A stretch of DNA of 64,000 nt from CAYSAQ01 sp964429235 (GTDB lineage Bacteria; Margulisbacteria; Riflemargulisbacteria; GWF2-35-9; DYQY01), in assembly GCA_964429235.1 (NCBI GenBank), contig CAYSAQ010000010.1:1-64000 (forward strand), in the 5' to 3' direction. How positions within the stretch are numbered: position 1 is the first letter of the stretch; the number at the start of each line of letters is the position of its first letter. Shown here piece by piece: positions 16,291 through 26,411 of the stretch. The translations under genes and the position numbers were made by a program. The notes beneath the pieces were generated by a model. That model had not been told where the DNA came from. It was given only the letters and a program-made list of their open reading frames with translations, and searched no databases.

Positions 16291-17898
16291 TTATTTTAAG
16301 TTAATAGCTGCCGTAATAAATTCTCTAAACATTGGATGAGGATTATTTGGTCTGCTTTTGAACTCTGGGTGATATTGAGAAGCCATGAAGAATGGATGAT
16401 TCGGATATTCTATTACTTCTACAAGTTTGTCATCTGGAGATGTTCCAGAGAAAACTAACCCTTTGTCTTCACATACTTTTCTGTATTCATTATTAAACTC
16501 ATATCTATGACGATGTCTTTCAGAAATATCTAAAGTCTGATAAGCCTTATGAAGAGTAGTTCCTTCTTTAATCTTACAAGGGTAAGCGCCAAGCCTCATT
16601 GTTCCACCTTTGTTTGTGATATATTTTTGGTCAGGCATAAGGTCGATAACAGGGTTTTCTGTTTTTATATCAAATTCTTTACTGTTAGCATCTTTAAGTC
16701 CAACAACGTTTCTAGCGAACTCAATTACAGCCATTTGCATTCCTAAACATAATCCAAGATATGGAATATTGTTTTCTCTAGCATACTTAATAGTAGTAAG
16801 CTTTCCTTCTACACCTCTGATACCAAAACCACCAGGAACAACTATTCCTTGAACATCTTTAAGAATTTCGATAATCTTTTCTTCAGAAAAGTCTTCTAAC
16901 TCTTCACTATCAACCCATAAGATTTCAACTTTATGATCATTATGAAGTCCTGCATGGTAGAGTGACTCTACAACTGACAGGTAAGAGTCGTTTAGACCTA
17001 CGTATTTACCTACTAACGCGATTTTTACAGTTTCTTTAGACTTGAGCAATTTACTTACCATTGCTTCCCATTCTACGAGGTCTCTGTCGTTTGCGTCTAA
17101 TTGCAGGTAATCGATAACAATATCATCTAAACCTTCTTTTGCAACAGTAAGAGGAACTTCGTAGATAGATTTAGCATCTCTCATCTCAATAACTGCTCTT
17201 TTCTCAACGTCACAGAATAGTGAGATTTTATCTTTTACATCTTGGTTAAGAGGTTTTTCTGTTCTTAAACAAATAATATCTGGTTGAATACCAAGTCCTC
17301 TAAGTTCTTTTACACTGTGCTGAGTTGGTTTTGTTTTAAACTCACCAGATGTTTTTAAATAAGGAACTAATGTTAAATGAATATGGACTGAGTTGTGTCT
17401 TCCAAGTTCTTTTCTGAACTGTCTAATAGATTCTAGGAATGGTAATGATTCGATATCACCAACAGTTCCACCTACTTCAACGATAACAACATCTACATCA
17501 TTATCTTCTGATACTCTTCTAATATGATCTTTAATTTCGTTAGAAATATGCGGAATTACTTGAACTGTTCCTCCTAAGTAGTCGCCGCGTCTTTCTTTGG
17601 AAATTACTTTGTGGTAAATCATGCCAGTAGTAATATTATTAATTTTACCAAGACTTTCATCTATGAATCTTTCATAGTGTCCAAGGTCTAAGTCTGTCTC
17701 AGCTCCATCGTCTGTTACATAAACCTCTCCATGTTGAAATGGCGACATTGTGCCTGGATCAACGTTTAGATATGGATCTAATTTTTGGATAAGAATTTTT
17801 AGTCCTCTGCTTTTAAGAACTCTACCTAATGAAGCAGCAGTTATCCCCTTTCCTAAAGATGATACAACTCCTCCGGTTACAAATACGTATTTAGCCAT
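16291..17898 (-). CDS. pyrG: CTP synthase
   Basis: PyrG aminates UTP to CTP using glutamine and ATP. The 535-residue protein has the N-terminal synthase domain (YVFVTGGVVSSLGKGITAAS, DPYLNVDPGTMSPFQHGEVY) and a C-terminal class I glutamine amidotransferase with the nucleophile in LGLCLGMQMAVIE near residue 380. The catalytic His/Glu lie in QYHPEFKSRP near 513. Its start overlaps the upstream CNNM gene by 8 bp. Confidence 0.97.
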   Translation of the reverse strand: MAKYVFVTGGVVSSLGKGITAASLGRVLKSRGLKILIQKLDPYLNVDPGTMSPFQHGEVYVTDDGAETDLDLGHYERFIDESLGKINNITTGMIYHKVISKERRGDYLGGTVQVIPHISNEIKDHIRRVSEDNDVDVVIVEVGGTVGDIESLPFLESIRQFRKELGRHNSVHIHLTLVPYLKTSGEFKTKPTQHSVKELRGLGIQPDIICLRTEKPLNQDVKDKISLFCDVEKRAVIEMRDAKSIYEVPLTVAKEGLDDIVIDYLQLDANDRDLVEWEAMVSKLLKSKETVKIALVGKYVGLNDSYLSVVESLYHAGLHNDHKVEILWVDSEELEDFSEEKIIEILKDVQGIVVPGGFGIRGVEGKLTTIKYARENNIPYLGLCLGMQMAVIEFARNVVGLKDANSKEFDIKTENPVIDLMPDQKYITNKGGTMRLGAYPCKIKEGTTLHKAYQTLDISERHRHRYEFNNEYRKVCEDKGLVFSGTSPDDKLVEVIEYPNHPFFMASQYHPEFKSRPNNPHPMFREFITAAINLK

Positions 17899-19198
17899 TA
17901 TTATTTTCCTCGCCTTCCTTGAATGTTAAACTTAATTTAGTAATTCTCCTTCTATAAACGTGTAGTACTTTTATGTTTACTTTTTCATTTTCATAAAAAT
18001 CACCCTTTTCAGGCATTTTACCTAATTTATTAACCATAAACCCAGCAAGTGAGTCGTAGTCTTCCTCTTCTGGTAATTCTAACTCAAGCTCTCTATTTAA
18101 TTCTCCAACATTTATTAGTCCAGATATTATGTATCTACCATTTTTTATGATTATCATTGCTTCTTCTTTAACATCATATTCATCATGTATTTCACCAATA
18201 ATCTCTTCTATAACATCTTCAAGGGTTACTAGTCCACTAGTGCCACCATACTCATCAACAACGATAGCTATATGCGTTCTTTTTTTTCTTAACTCACTAA
18301 GAAGTTCATCAATCTTTTTTGTTTCAGGAACATAATAGGCTGGGCGGATATGTTCTTCGCTAATTATCTCTCCAGAGTCCCAGTTTTCTTTAGGGATCGC
18401 CAATAAATCCTTAGCATAAATAAAGCCAATGATGTTATCGATTCTTTCTTTGAAAACAGGGATGCGAGAATGGCCATTTTTTGTTATGACTTTAATTGCT
18501 TGAGTAAGTGTTGTTTCGGTATCTATGGCAATAATATTTGTTCTTGGTGTCATTATTTCTCTAGCTATAATGTCTCCAAATTCAAAAATGGAATTAAGCA
18601 TCTTTTCTTCGCTTTCCTCTAAAACACCCTCTTCTAGCCCCATATTAATAAAAAGCTTTATTTCCTCTTCAGAGATTAAAGACCCACTTTCTAAAGATTG
18701 TGAGTTAAAAGATTTTAAGATTAGCTTAGAGAGAAGGTTTAATATTTTTATTATTGGATTAAGTAGAATTGATAGGTAGTAGATTGGTTTGCTTACAAGT
18801 ACCGATAAATATTCTGCTTTTTTTAAAGCTATATTTTTGGGTGTTATTTCTCCAAATATTAAAAGTAGAGTTGTCATGAATACAGTGGATATTACTGCAA
18901 TTACTGTAGCACTTTCAATACCCATTTCAGTAAGGATATCAATAAAAAAGAAAGTTGATATTGTTGATGCTAGGATATTTACTATATTATTTCCAACTAG
19001 AATCGTTGTTAGCATTCTGCCTGGTTTACTAAATAGTTTTGTAACGAATTTTGCTCTTTTAGGCTCTTCTGTTTCTAATCGCTTTCGTTTAAGTGAAGAC
19101 AGTGATGTAAGAGCTGTTTCTGAAGCTGAAAAAACAGCTGAAAGTATTATCAAAATTGTAAGTAATATTAATTGTAAGTATATCGAACTATATTCCAC
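17891..19198 (-). CDS. CNNM/CorC-HlyC family membrane protein
   Basis: The 435-residue protein combines a DUF21/CNNM transmembrane domain (four hydrophobic segments within about residues 5-160), a tandem CBS pair near 205-325 (EIMTPRTNIIAIDTE, VDEYGGTSGLVTLEDVIEEI) and a C-terminal CorC_HlyC domain (DYDSLAGFMVNKLGKMPEKGD). Relatives are implicated in magnesium or other cation efflux; older annotations call them hemolysins. The gene overlaps dgkA by 11 bp and pyrG by 8 bp. Confidence 0.92.
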   Translation of the reverse strand: MEYSSIYLQLILLTILIILSAVFSASETALTSLSSLKRKRLETEEPKRAKFVTKLFSKPGRMLTTILVGNNIVNILASTISTFFFIDILTEMGIESATVIAVISTVFMTTLLLIFGEITPKNIALKKAEYLSVLVSKPIYYLSILLNPIIKILNLLSKLILKSFNSQSLESGSLISEEEIKLFINMGLEEGVLEESEEKMLNSIFEFGDIIAREIMTPRTNIIAIDTETTLTQAIKVITKNGHSRIPVFKERIDNIIGFIYAKDLLAIPKENWDSGEIISEEHIRPAYYVPETKKIDELLSELRKKRTHIAIVVDEYGGTSGLVTLEDVIEEIIGEIHDEYDVKEEAMIIIKNGRYIISGLINVGELNRELELELPEEEDYDSLAGFMVNKLGKMPEKGDFYENEKVNIKVLHVYRRRITKLSLTFKEGEENNNG

Positions 19199-19607
19199 TC
19201 AAAAGTCCCAATCCATCTCCGATCAATTTTATAACTTCATTATAAAATACTAGTACTCCTATTACAATCGCAAAGATGGAAGAAAGTAGAACTGCGCCTG
19301 CTGCAATGTCTTTTGCAAGCTTTGCACGCATCTTTTTCTGTTTAGTTACAAGGTCTACGTTGATTTCTATTGCTGTATTTATCATTTCTGTTGTAATTAC
19401 CATATTGATGGCTGTTAGCAACATAAACCATTCAATTATGGAAATATTGGCAATAAACCCGAATATAATCACTATAATTCCAATAAATAAATGAAAACGC
19501 ATATGTTTTTCTCTCATAATTACTGTAGCAATTCCATAAATAGCTTCGCCTAATGATTTTTTAAAGCTTCTGTTTTTAAATGTATCTTTTGAGTAAGAAA
19601 TCTTCAT
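19188..19607 (-). CDS. dgkA: Diacylglycerol/undecaprenol kinase DgkA
   Basis: The 139-residue integral membrane kinase has three hydrophobic helices and the family core TEMINTAIEINVDLV near residue 72, followed by AKLAKDIAAGAVLL near 93. By family it phosphorylates diacylglycerol or undecaprenol. The start is set at 19607 (MKISYSKDTF), where GGAAG stands just upstream; a longer reading from 19655 would run deep into ybeY. It overlaps the 3' end of ybeY by about 30 bp and CNNM by 11 bp. The pgpH-ybeY-dgkA order matches many bacteria. Confidence 0.92.
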   Translation of the reverse strand: MKISYSKDTFKNRSFKKSLGEAIYGIATVIMREKHMRFHLFIGIIVIIFGFIANISIIEWFMLLTAINMVITTEMINTAIEINVDLVTKQKKMRAKLAKDIAAGAVLLSSIFAIVIGVLVFYNEVIKLIGDGLGLLSGI

Positions 19608-19986
19608 AATCTTCCATAATCTTTCTTTGATCAAACTCTTCATGTGTATATCCATTTAGATGCGCAAAGGCATGAGCTATTGTCATAACTAGTTGATCTT
19701 TAATTTCTATAGAACCTTTTTTTGCTTTTACTTTTACTTGATTAATGCTGATATAAATATCGCCCAAGATATCCTCTTCATATAAAGGGAATGTAAGCAC
19801 GTCTGTAGATGCATCCTTGTTTCTATACTCTTTGTTTAGTTGCTGCATATTTTCATCATCAATAAAGCTTATAGAAAGCTCGCCCTCTGGCAATATAGCT
19901 CTTTTGTGAATATGCTCTACTGTATTATTTATAAGATCTTTAAATTCTAAAATATCTTTATCTATGAAATTATTTTTTAGCGTCAT
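19576..19986 (-). CDS. ybeY: rRNA maturation endoribonuclease YbeY
   Basis: YbeY is a zinc-dependent single-strand RNase that acts in 16S rRNA 3' maturation. The 136-residue protein has DASTDVLTFPLY near residue 58 and the metal site HAFAHLNGYTHEE near 107 (three histidines of the H-x3-H-x5-H pattern). The usual Asp before the last His is replaced by Thr (GYTH rather than GYDH). It sits between pgpH and dgkA with overlaps on both sides. Confidence 0.94.
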   Translation of the reverse strand: MTLKNNFIDKDILEFKDLINNTVEHIHKRAILPEGELSISFIDDENMQQLNKEYRNKDASTDVLTFPLYEEDILGDIYISINQVKVKAKKGSIEIKDQLVMTIAHAFAHLNGYTHEEFDQRKIMEDYEDFLLKRYI

Positions 19987-22033
19987 TTTTCTCTTTTTCT
20001 TGGTCTGGATATTTGATTCTAGAGTGATATTGATTGCTTATAACTTTAAGGAAAGTTTTCTTAATGGTTTCTAAGTCTGATAAAGTAAGATTTGAATTAT
20101 CAAGCTGGTGATCATCTAATTTATCTTTAGTGATTTTATTAATGATAGATTGGATTTTGCCTGGAGTTGGTTTGTCTATAGATCTAACGGCGGCTTCAAC
20201 ACTATCAGCAAGCATAATTATGGCACTTTCTTTTGAAGAAGGTATAGGGTTTGAATATCTAAATTGCTCTTCTTCTACAACCTCATGTACAGTTGACCTA
20301 AGCATTTTGAAATAAAAGTATATTAATAAGCTTGTTCCATGATGTTCTTTGATAATATTTTGAATTTCTTGGGGTAACCCGTATTTTTTTGCTATTTCTA
20401 CACCATCTTTTGGATGTCCTAGAATAGTTAGTGCACTTAATGATGGCATAGTGTGTTGGTGTGGATTTTGTGTTTGGTTTTGATTTTCTATAAAATACTC
20501 AGGTTTTTTTAGTTTTCCAATATCATGGTAGTAAGATGCTACTCTAGCTAAGATTCCGTTTGCATTAATATTCTCAGCTGCAGACTCTGCTAAGTTAGCT
20601 ACCATTAAACTATGATAGTAAGTGCCAGGAGCTTCATTTAATAGCTTTTTCATCAGGTCATTATTCAAGTCACTGTAGTCTAATAGCTTTAAGTTTGTAG
20701 TGATGCCAAAGATTTCTTCAATATATGGAAGAGTTCCAATAGCAATTATAAAGCCAAGAATTGGGTTGAAGAATATTATTCCCAGATGCAACATAGTTAC
20801 GTTGATATTTAGTAACTGATTGTTTAGGAATATAACCGACATCAGTATTATAGAGATAACGCCAACAAGAAATCCAGTAAAAGGAATATCTCGTCTTGTT
20901 TTAAAGTTTCTTACAAGTACAGTAGTTAGTGAGTTTGCCACCATTACGTATAATAAAGAAACAGAGTTCATATCAAAGATTAGCAACATTAGCATTATGT
21001 TGAAGTATGTAAGTAAATAAGCTGACGTTTCAGTTAATAGTAGGCTTATTAGTAATGAAAATAAACTTACAGGTATTAATAAGCCTGGTTCGATATATTG
21101 AGGTAGTTTATCAAAAGTCATTAGAAAATAGATGACTAGAAAGTATAAGCTTTCAAGGGAAAGCGTAAGAATAAGTTCTTTTTTAGTTGGTTTGAAATAG
21201 CGACTTATCATTCTTTCTAAAAGTAGTATAAGAGCAATTATACCAAGTATTAGTGGTAACAATTCTTTAACGTTTATATTCTCTCTATATAACCCTACCT
21301 TTTTAAGTATTTCTAAATTGATTGGTCTTAGCACATCACCTTTATATATTATGGGTTGTCCCTTTTTGATGATTGTTGTTTGAGGTTTAAAATTTCTTTT
21401 TATTTCTTCTATCTTGTTCAGCGTACCCTCTTCATCAAAAACAAGATTTGTAGCGATGAATGAAATAAGGATTTCTTTAAGTAATGGACCATAAGACTTA
21501 GTAGTTTTTACATCTTTAAAGTGATTAAGGTGTTTTTCAACCTTATCTTTTACATTCACACTAGATTTAATGCCTTCTGAATAGATGTTACTAGCAAGCT
21601 GTTGTGAAATAAATTCTAAGAATACTAATGTATCGAGATCTTGTTTTATTAGAAGTGCCAATGTATCTGGCTCTAGCTTTTCTACAGGATTATTGGTTAT
21701 GATTTTACTGTCTTTGTTTTGCAGTTTCCTTATGTTTAGAAATAAACTTACAATATTCTTTTTAGTTTGGTTCTCAATGGTATAGTCACGTTGAAAGATT
21801 TTATTAGTTTGTTTTATTTTTTCTTCTAAAAGCTTAAATGAAATCTCTTTGTCAGAAGATGTTTGTATTTCAAATTGTTTTTGGCTAACTATTGTTTCAG
21901 AGCTTTTTTTACCAACTTTTAATTGCTGATTTTTAGGGAAATATAGCATAGAGATAAACACAATCATAAGAATTGCTAATCCCGTGTATAAAGCTAGATT
22001 GAAATATTTTTCTTTTTTATTCGTGGTGCTCAA
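19970..22033 (-). CDS. pgpH: 7TM-HD phosphohydrolase PgpH (YqfF)
   Basis: The 687-residue protein matches the cyclic di-AMP phosphodiesterase PgpH. One N-terminal membrane helix (about residues 15-33) comes first, then an extracellular 7TMR-HDED domain to about 255. Seven membrane helices span about 260-450. The cytoplasmic HD domain carries YHSLMVANLAESAAENI near 490 and SYYHDIGKLKKPEYF near 515, the metal-binding HD pair. It overlaps murA and ybeY by 17 bp each. No diadenylate cyclase gene is in the window. Confidence 0.94.
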   Translation of the reverse strand: MSTTNKKEKYFNLALYTGLAILMIVFISMLYFPKNQQLKVGKKSSETIVSQKQFEIQTSSDKEISFKLLEEKIKQTNKIFQRDYTIENQTKKNIVSLFLNIRKLQNKDSKIITNNPVEKLEPDTLALLIKQDLDTLVFLEFISQQLASNIYSEGIKSSVNVKDKVEKHLNHFKDVKTTKSYGPLLKEILISFIATNLVFDEEGTLNKIEEIKRNFKPQTTIIKKGQPIIYKGDVLRPINLEILKKVGLYRENINVKELLPLILGIIALILLLERMISRYFKPTKKELILTLSLESLYFLVIYFLMTFDKLPQYIEPGLLIPVSLFSLLISLLLTETSAYLLTYFNIMLMLLIFDMNSVSLLYVMVANSLTTVLVRNFKTRRDIPFTGFLVGVISIILMSVIFLNNQLLNINVTMLHLGIIFFNPILGFIIAIGTLPYIEEIFGITTNLKLLDYSDLNNDLMKKLLNEAPGTYYHSLMVANLAESAAENINANGILARVASYYHDIGKLKKPEYFIENQNQTQNPHQHTMPSLSALTILGHPKDGVEIAKKYGLPQEIQNIIKEHHGTSLLIYFYFKMLRSTVHEVVEEEQFRYSNPIPSSKESAIIMLADSVEAAVRSIDKPTPGKIQSIINKITKDKLDDHQLDNSNLTLSDLETIKKTFLKVISNQYHSRIKYPDQEKEKNDAKK

Positions 22034-23282
22034 TTGTTGCTCCTACATTTCTTAACTTACCAATAATATTTTCATAGCCTCTATTAATGTGGTGTGTGCC
22101 AAATATAGTAGATATGCCTTCTGCAGCCAAGGCTGCAATTATTAGTGCTGCGCCACCTCTTAGGTCTTTTGCTTTAACCTCTGTTCCTGATAACACTTCA
22201 TCAGAACCATGAATGATTGCTTTATTATTTGATATTTCTATTTTAGCACCCATTCTGTTTAATTCCATAACGTGCATAAATCTATTTTCGAATATTGTTT
22301 CTGTAAGAATGCTTTTGCCAGGAACTGTAGTGAAAAAGCTCATTAGCATTGGTTGTATATCCGTAGAATAGCCTGGGAAAGGAGCTGTTTTAATATTTAT
22401 TGGGGTAAATTGCTTAGAATCTTTACCAAATACTACTAATGTTTTTTCATCAATAAATTTATGCTCAATATGAGCTTTTCCCATAACACTTATTAAATCA
22501 CCAATATGGTTTTTGTTTATATTCTTAAGTGTAAGATTACTTTTAGTCATAGTTGCTGCCATAGCAAATGTTGCAGTTTCTATTCTGTCTGGTATTACTT
22601 CATGACTCACAGAGTTTAGTTCTTTTACACCCTCGATATGAATTGTACTTGTCCCTGCTCCAGTAATCTTTGCTCCAGCTTTGTTTAGAAAATTAGCTAA
22701 ATCTTCTATTTCTGGTTCTCTAGCTACATTCTTTAGAACAGTAGTTCCTTCTACTAATGTTGCAGTCATCATCAGATTTTCGGTAGCTCCAACACTTGGG
22801 AAGTCCAATTTGAAGTTGGCAGGATGTAGTTTGTCTTTTGTTTTAAGGATTACAAATCCATGCTCTACCCTAGTCTCTATTCCGAAAGCTTCTAATCCTT
22901 TTAGGTGGATATTAACAGGCCTAGACCCTATTAAACATCCGCCAGGATATGGTATTTTTGCCATTCCAACTCTAGCTACAATAGCTCCAGCTACGAAGAA
23001 GGAAGCTCTCATTTTTGTGATAAGTTCGTATGGTGCAATATGTCTTAGGTCATTTGTTCCTTGTATTCTTACTTCATTATTAGAGAATTCTGCCCTCATT
23101 CCAAGGCTTCTTAATAATCTGATTGCGGTAATTATATCTGTTAGTTCTGGAACATTTGTAAGTGTTACATCTTTTTTGAAAAGTACTGTTGATATAAGTA
23201 TTGGAAGTGCTGCATTTTTTGCGCCACTTATGGTTACTTCTCCTGTCAGCTCGTTTGGCCCAGTTACTACTAGTTTTCCCAT
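22017..23282 (-). CDS. murA: UDP-GlcNAc 1-carboxyvinyltransferase MurA
   Basis: MurA transfers enolpyruvate to UDP-GlcNAc, the first committed step of peptidoglycan synthesis. The 421-residue protein has the two inverse alpha/beta domains. The catalytic cysteine is in YPGGCLIGSRPVNIH near residue 117, so the usual fosfomycin target Cys is kept. SGAKNAALPI near 19 is also typical. It overlaps the DUF5693 gene by 13 bp at the start and pgpH by 17 bp at the end. Confidence 0.96.
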   Translation of the reverse strand: MGKLVVTGPNELTGEVTISGAKNAALPILISTVLFKKDVTLTNVPELTDIITAIRLLRSLGMRAEFSNNEVRIQGTNDLRHIAPYELITKMRASFFVAGAIVARVGMAKIPYPGGCLIGSRPVNIHLKGLEAFGIETRVEHGFVILKTKDKLHPANFKLDFPSVGATENLMMTATLVEGTTVLKNVAREPEIEDLANFLNKAGAKITGAGTSTIHIEGVKELNSVSHEVIPDRIETATFAMAATMTKSNLTLKNINKNHIGDLISVMGKAHIEHKFIDEKTLVVFGKDSKQFTPINIKTAPFPGYSTDIQPMLMSFFTTVPGKSILTETIFENRFMHVMELNRMGAKIEISNNKAIIHGSDEVLSGTEVKAKDLRGGAALIIAALAAEGISTIFGTHHINRGYENIIGKLRNVGATIEHHE

Positions 23283-25264
23283 GTGTATATTCTTTTTGAT
23301 ATTTTTTCCGCTATTTTATATAGTTGTTTAATAGCAATAAGTGCAAATATTCCAATAGCAGAGCCAATTATTAGTCCTATTAATGATCTATACGTACTTA
23401 GTAAAAATGGGGAATGAAGATGGCAAAATGTATTTATTTGTGAAATAGAAGCTATGGAAGCAAATAGTAATACAGTTAGTTTTATAGTGTCGTTTATCTT
23501 AGAGCTCTTCCAATAGTGGATTGCAAATATTAGTAATGGAAAGGCAAAGAGAATCTCTTTTGTTCTAGGTCTTATCATAAATATAGTTTCTAACAGTTCT
23601 CTGAATGTTATTTCTATTTGACCAAGAACAAGCATTCCGTAGTTGCCTGTTCTCATAATATAGAACAATAAAAAGGAAATAAGTAGTATAGCTACTGCTA
23701 AGTATTGAAATGTTAAATGTCTTGATAAATATCTGTCTAATACATGATGTAGGTATTTGATCCTCTTTGGCTTAATGAAGAAGAATATAGCTAAGAGTAT
23801 CATTGGTCCAATATTAGCTAGTTTTACGCCTTTAAATGTCCATACAGCTACAAAATAATTATAGTTGTATAGCAGCGTGTTTATTAAGATGCCAATAATT
23901 ATGGTTGAGCAAAAGATTAGTAGTAGAGATGTAAATAATCTTTTTTGAAATGAACCTGTTTCATCATCAAGTATGTCTTTAATTAGTATAAATATTATTG
24001 TAGGAGAGATGATAGCAGCAAGCAGTGCTAGTAGTTCGTTATATAGTTTTGCATTGTTTGTTAAATAAAATAGTAGCCCTGTAATAAGGTATATGAAGGA
24101 AATCAAAGCAGTCTGCTTCTTTGTTGAGCTATCAAAGAAAAGTTTTATAAATAATAAGCTAAGTAGTAATACTGCAATGTAAGCAACAATCTTAAAACCA
24201 ATTATATATTCAGAGCTAGGAGCTTTTGTTTCAGTAATGGTTCCAATTTTTAATCCTTTAGATTTTATTCTTTTTTGCAGATCTTGTAAGAATGATAGGT
24301 TTAAATCATAGATATTTTCAGAGAAGTTGGACTTGTCTGTGATGATATCGATATGAAGTATTCTAGCATTCCTTTCTGTAACTGCTCGAAGAGCTCTTTT
24401 TATTGATTTTTCTTTGCTGCTTATAGGTAAGTAATGAATCTTTATTGCTTTATCATTTGTGTTTTTTGCTAAGTACTCTAGTCCTTTTGGCGTAATGAAC
24501 TCTGTAAATCCAAAAAACTTATTGATTTCATTTAATTTAAAGGCAGTTACTTGTAGGTTATCTGGGTATCCTAATGCTTCATTTTCAACAAACTTAATTG
24601 TTTTAATATTCTTGTTGTCTAAGTCTGAAAGTTTTGAGGCAATTTGTTCTTCAGTAAATGCTTGGTGGTTACTGATTTTAGGTATTATGTTGAAGCCATA
24701 TTTATATAAAAGAGCCGCTTTCCCAGGGTTAATATCTAGAGAGATATCCATTAATTCTTCTGTTTCAGAAATTATTTCAAGGATGTTCCAGCCTAAATCC
24801 TTAACACGGTTATTGCCTAGCTTTATCTCTAGGTTTCTTTTTGTGAACTCGAAGATATTGCTCTCGTCAATAATAAGATAGCTGTATTCTGGCTGGATAC
24901 GATATGATCTAGGTAGCCTAGAGAATACTAAGTTGTATTGTTTCCTATGTATTCTATTATCATTAAGGATGTTCTTACCTTCGATAAGAGTAGCCTTGCC
25001 TTCATTAATAAGGTCACTTACCTTATCCTCATTTAGAATTATTGAGGTTACTCCAGCTTTTTTAAAGTTCTTAAGTATGTCTTTATAATAAACCCCTGAA
25101 TGCAGGTATATGTTTTTGATAGTTTCAAAATCGTATACTACCTCGACAGTAGAGTTTTTTTGCTCATATACTATTTTGTTAAATATGGGATATAGGCAGA
25201 TAATGATGGAAGCAAAAAAGATTAATGCTACCTTGCTTTTTAATAGTTGTTTTAGTTGCTCCAT
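23270..25264 (-). CDS. DUF5693-family membrane protein
   Basis: The 664-residue protein has an N-terminal signal-anchor helix (about residues 12-28) and a soluble extracytoplasmic region to about 350. The C-terminal half holds about ten hydrophobic helices. It matches the DUF5693 layout, whose function is unknown. Context (directly before murA and pgpH) suggests a cell-envelope role, but this is inference. It is preceded by prfB (20 bp) and coupled to murA by overlap. Confidence 0.75.
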   Translation of the reverse strand: MEQLKQLLKSKVALIFFASIIICLYPIFNKIVYEQKNSTVEVVYDFETIKNIYLHSGVYYKDILKNFKKAGVTSIILNEDKVSDLINEGKATLIEGKNILNDNRIHRKQYNLVFSRLPRSYRIQPEYSYLIIDESNIFEFTKRNLEIKLGNNRVKDLGWNILEIISETEELMDISLDINPGKAALLYKYGFNIIPKISNHQAFTEEQIASKLSDLDNKNIKTIKFVENEALGYPDNLQVTAFKLNEINKFFGFTEFITPKGLEYLAKNTNDKAIKIHYLPISSKEKSIKRALRAVTERNARILHIDIITDKSNFSENIYDLNLSFLQDLQKRIKSKGLKIGTITETKAPSSEYIIGFKIVAYIAVLLLSLLFIKLFFDSSTKKQTALISFIYLITGLLFYLTNNAKLYNELLALLAAIISPTIIFILIKDILDDETGSFQKRLFTSLLLIFCSTIIIGILINTLLYNYNYFVAVWTFKGVKLANIGPMILLAIFFFIKPKRIKYLHHVLDRYLSRHLTFQYLAVAILLISFLLFYIMRTGNYGMLVLGQIEITFRELLETIFMIRPRTKEILFAFPLLIFAIHYWKSSKINDTIKLTVLLFASIASISQINTFCHLHSPFLLSTYRSLIGLIIGSAIGIFALIAIKQLYKIAEKISKRIYTWEN

Positions 25265-25284
25265 TTTATTATGTCCTATCTTAA

Positions 25285-26370
25285 CTAGTCTTTTCTGAAA
25301 TGTAAATAAGCCTCTACGAAGCTATCCAAGTCTCCATCCATTACAGCTCCAATATTTCCTGTTTCATAATTTGTTCTTAAGTCTTTTACCATTGTATATG
25401 GATGAAACACATATGATCTTATTTGGTTACCCCAGCTTATTTCTTTATTAGTAGTTGCTATGTCTTTTTTTTCTGCCTCTTCAATCTTTTGATAGTATTG
25501 CTCCAATTTAGATGTAATGACTTTCATAGCTTTTTCTTTGTTTTGTGTTTGAGACCTAGAACTTTGGCATTGTGCAGTTATTCCTGTTTCCAGATGCGTT
25601 ATTCTTACGGCAGAGTCTGTCTTGTTGACATGCTGCCCACCAGCTCCACTTGCCCTGTAGGTATCTATTCTTATTTCATCGGGTCTTATCTTTAGTGTAG
25701 ATGAATTGTCTATTTGAGGGATGATATCAACGGAAGCAAAAGAGGTTTGTCTTTTATTATTAGAATTGAATGGTGATAATCGTACAAGTCTATGTATTCC
25801 ATGTTCAGACTTCATCATTCCATAAGCAAATTCGCCTTCTACAGTAAATGTTGCACTTTTTATTCCAGCCTCATCTCCAACTGATATATCTATTAGGTCG
25901 AAACTAAATCCTTTGTTCTCAAACCATCTCTTATACATCCTAAGAAGCATTTCAGCCCAATCCTGGGCATCTGTGCCACCTACACCTGCGTTAATTGTGA
26001 AGATTACATTATTATTATCAAATTTTTCATTAAGAAGTGTTTGTAATTCTAATGCTCTGTATTTTTTTTCGATATCAATAACATATTGTTCTATTTCAGT
26101 ATTCATGGACTCATCATTAAGTTTTAGTAAATCAGCTATATAATTGATGTTTTCATTAAGGTCGTTGAAAGAGTTTATTTTATCTTCTAAGCGTTTCATT
26201 TCTTTGGATAGTGCTGTTGCTTTGTCTGGTGTGTCCCAGATATTATCTGCTTGTAGTTGTCTTTCTAGCTGATTTTTCTCATTATTTAGAGTTGAAAGCT
26301 GAAGGTATCCTTCTAAAAGCTTAACTTTTTCAAGATAATCTTCAATCTTTGCTTTGTAATCTTCAAACAT
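25285..26370 (-). CDS. prfB: Peptide chain release factor 2
   Basis: RF2 terminates at UGA and UAA. The 361-residue protein has the catalytic GGQ in ASGAGGQHVNKTDSAVRITH near residue 240 and lies upstream of DUF5693 in the array. The frame is continuous through the usual autoregulatory site. Where many bacteria have an in-frame UGA after the GYL segment near residue 24, this gene reads GYLQLSTLNNEKN without a stop, so no programmed +1 frameshift is used. The start lies just downstream of a family E repeat. Confidence 0.95.
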   Translation of the reverse strand: MFEDYKAKIEDYLEKVKLLEGYLQLSTLNNEKNQLERQLQADNIWDTPDKATALSKEMKRLEDKINSFNDLNENINYIADLLKLNDESMNTEIEQYVIDIEKKYRALELQTLLNEKFDNNNVIFTINAGVGGTDAQDWAEMLLRMYKRWFENKGFSFDLIDISVGDEAGIKSATFTVEGEFAYGMMKSEHGIHRLVRLSPFNSNNKRQTSFASVDIIPQIDNSSTLKIRPDEIRIDTYRASGAGGQHVNKTDSAVRITHLETGITAQCQSSRSQTQNKEKAMKVITSKLEQYYQKIEEAEKKDIATTNKEISWGNQIRSYVFHPYTMVKDLRTNYETGNIGAVMDGDLDSFVEAYLHFRKD

Positions 26371-26371
26371 T

Positions 26372-26407
26372 AAACCCTCTCCCTAGCCCTCTCCCAAGAG
26401 AGGGAAC
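26372..26407. repeat. Family E repeat, 36 bp, copy 1
   Basis: A 36-bp unit with a CCCTCTC-CCAA-GAGAGGG hairpin, identical over its whole length to 29578-29613. It fills the gap between the secA stop and the prfB start. Similar CCCTCTCCC repeats are common intergenic elements in unrelated bacteria. Confidence 0.9.
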
Positions 26408-26411
26408 TTGT

